Under the pieces are notes generated by a model. It worked only from the letters and a program-made list of their open reading frames with translations, ran no database searches and was not told the DNA's origin. Positions 35,202 to 35,610 of a DNA stretch of 35,610 nt are shown piece by piece. Both the position numbers and the translations under genes were made by a program. Positions within the stretch are counted from its first letter, which is position 1; the number at the start of each line of letters is the position of its first letter. Source of the stretch: Actinomycetes bacterium (GTDB lineage Bacteria; Actinomycetota; Actinomycetes; S36-B12); the NCBI GenBank assembly GCA_014190275.1, contig BJGE01000017.1, forward strand, positions 1-35,610, written 5' to 3'.

Positions 35202-35483
35202 TTTTGGGTTGATGCCCCGTCCCAGATACGCCGCCGCTCGGCGGAGAACTTCTTTCTCTATCTCCAGCAGGCTAATACGTCTATTTGCTTCCCGAAGTTG
35301 CGCTGACCCCACTCAGCCGTGGCCAGCTTCAGGCCATCTTCAACATCAACCTTGGCAAGCCAACGAGGGGTCACGGAATCAGAAACACCGAGATCCTTCG
35401 CAATTTGGGCAGTAGGGGTTTCATTTCTCCGTGAGATCGCGGGCAACATCACGAAGGTACTTTTCTGGATAAGCACGAGGCAT
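35202..35483 (-). pseudogene. Remnant of an IS3-family transposase orfA, at least two frameshifts
   Basis: Minus-strand translation gives an IS3-type OrfA in three pieces. The first, from ATG 35483, reads MPRAYPEKYLRDVARDLTEK and then a stop. The second, in another frame, reads IAKDLGVSDSVTPRWLAKVD, the helix-turn-helix, followed by VEDGLKLATAE. The third, shifted again near 35312, reads AQLREANRRISLLEIEKE and then VLRRAAAYLGRGINPK, the leucine-zipper end. The family's continuous order is preserved, so this is one decayed gene. OrfB, with its DDE catalytic domain, is absent: the sequence runs straight into the prpE 3' end. It cannot transpose itself. Confidence 0.8.
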
Positions 35484-35610
35484 ATCAGGCAACCATCCAG
35501 TAGCGCAAATCGCTACAAATTGATGTCGACCATACCAGGGCACTCCCAGATCACTAACGGCATGCTTAGACTCTTCGTCTAGGCATTATGGCCAGTTTTG
35601 AAGTATCGAC
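35484..35610. other. Right-edge stretch without a recognisable gene
   Basis: Apart from the likely upstream flank of the IS3 remnant, I see no gene, RNA or clear terminal inverted repeat here. A weak inverted repeat TAGAC/GTCTA lies near 35568-35582. The sequence may include the outer end of the element, but the boundary cannot be set without an intact copy. Confidence 0.3.

Overview
The window reads as chromosomal DNA of an actinobacterium (class Actinomycetia level), probably an uncultured environmental lineage; I cannot name a genus. Reasons: moderately high GC with many GTG/TTG starts; the order dprA-xerC-(M23)-rpsB-tsf-pyrH-frr-cdsA-rlmN; DUF3040, DUF3048, RDD and SAV_6107-type HEPN proteins; an actinobacterial-type second DnaE; and a Bacillus/actinobacterial-type SOS box. 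Genes are tightly packed with many ATGA/GTGA overlaps, and no rRNA, tRNA or CRISPR is visible.

Layout. (1) 1-12142, glucan metabolism. A probable partial gene leaves the left edge. glgP and glgX are convergent. A short divergent region with a perfect palindrome (5059-5072) separates glgX from an apparent operon echA - methyltransferase - GT4 glycosyltransferase - hexapeptide acyltransferase. Convergent to it on the minus strand lies membrane protein - CopC-like protein - O-methyltransferase - GH57 branching enzyme. GT4, GH57, methyltransferase and acyltransferase match the set around Rv3030-Rv3032/Rv3034c of Mycobacterium tuberculosis, which makes 6-O-methylglucose lipopolysaccharide (MGLP). 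A methylated, acylated intracellular glucan is therefore a plausible product.

(2) 12143-17979, an SOS mutagenesis cassette. A promoter with a near-ideal LexA box (12197-12218) drives a SAV_6107-type HEPN protein carrying a fresh VPQYP tandem repeat, then dnaE2 and a catalytically intact Y-family polymerase (dinB). There is no ImuA'/ImuB. Two perfect hairpins lie between the HEPN gene and dnaE2. This is the most interesting system in the window. A DUF3040 membrane protein follows.

(3) 17995-22032, accessory and envelope genes: a MaoC hydratase, a secreted lipase-like hydrolase, an amphipathic-repeat protein coupled to an RDD membrane protein, and a DUF3048 lipoprotein.

(4) 22097-35192, housekeeping: rnhB, yraN, comM, dprA and xerC (RNA/DNA processing and natural-transformation-type functions); an M23 peptidase whose frame runs antisense into xerC; rpsB-tsf-pyrH-frr-cdsA-rlmN (translation, UMP phosphorylation, phospholipid synthesis, rRNA methylation); a small potassium channel; and a propionyl-CoA synthetase.

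(5) 35202-35610: a frameshifted remnant of an IS3-family orfA abuts the prpE stop codon; nothing else is recognisable up to the right edge.
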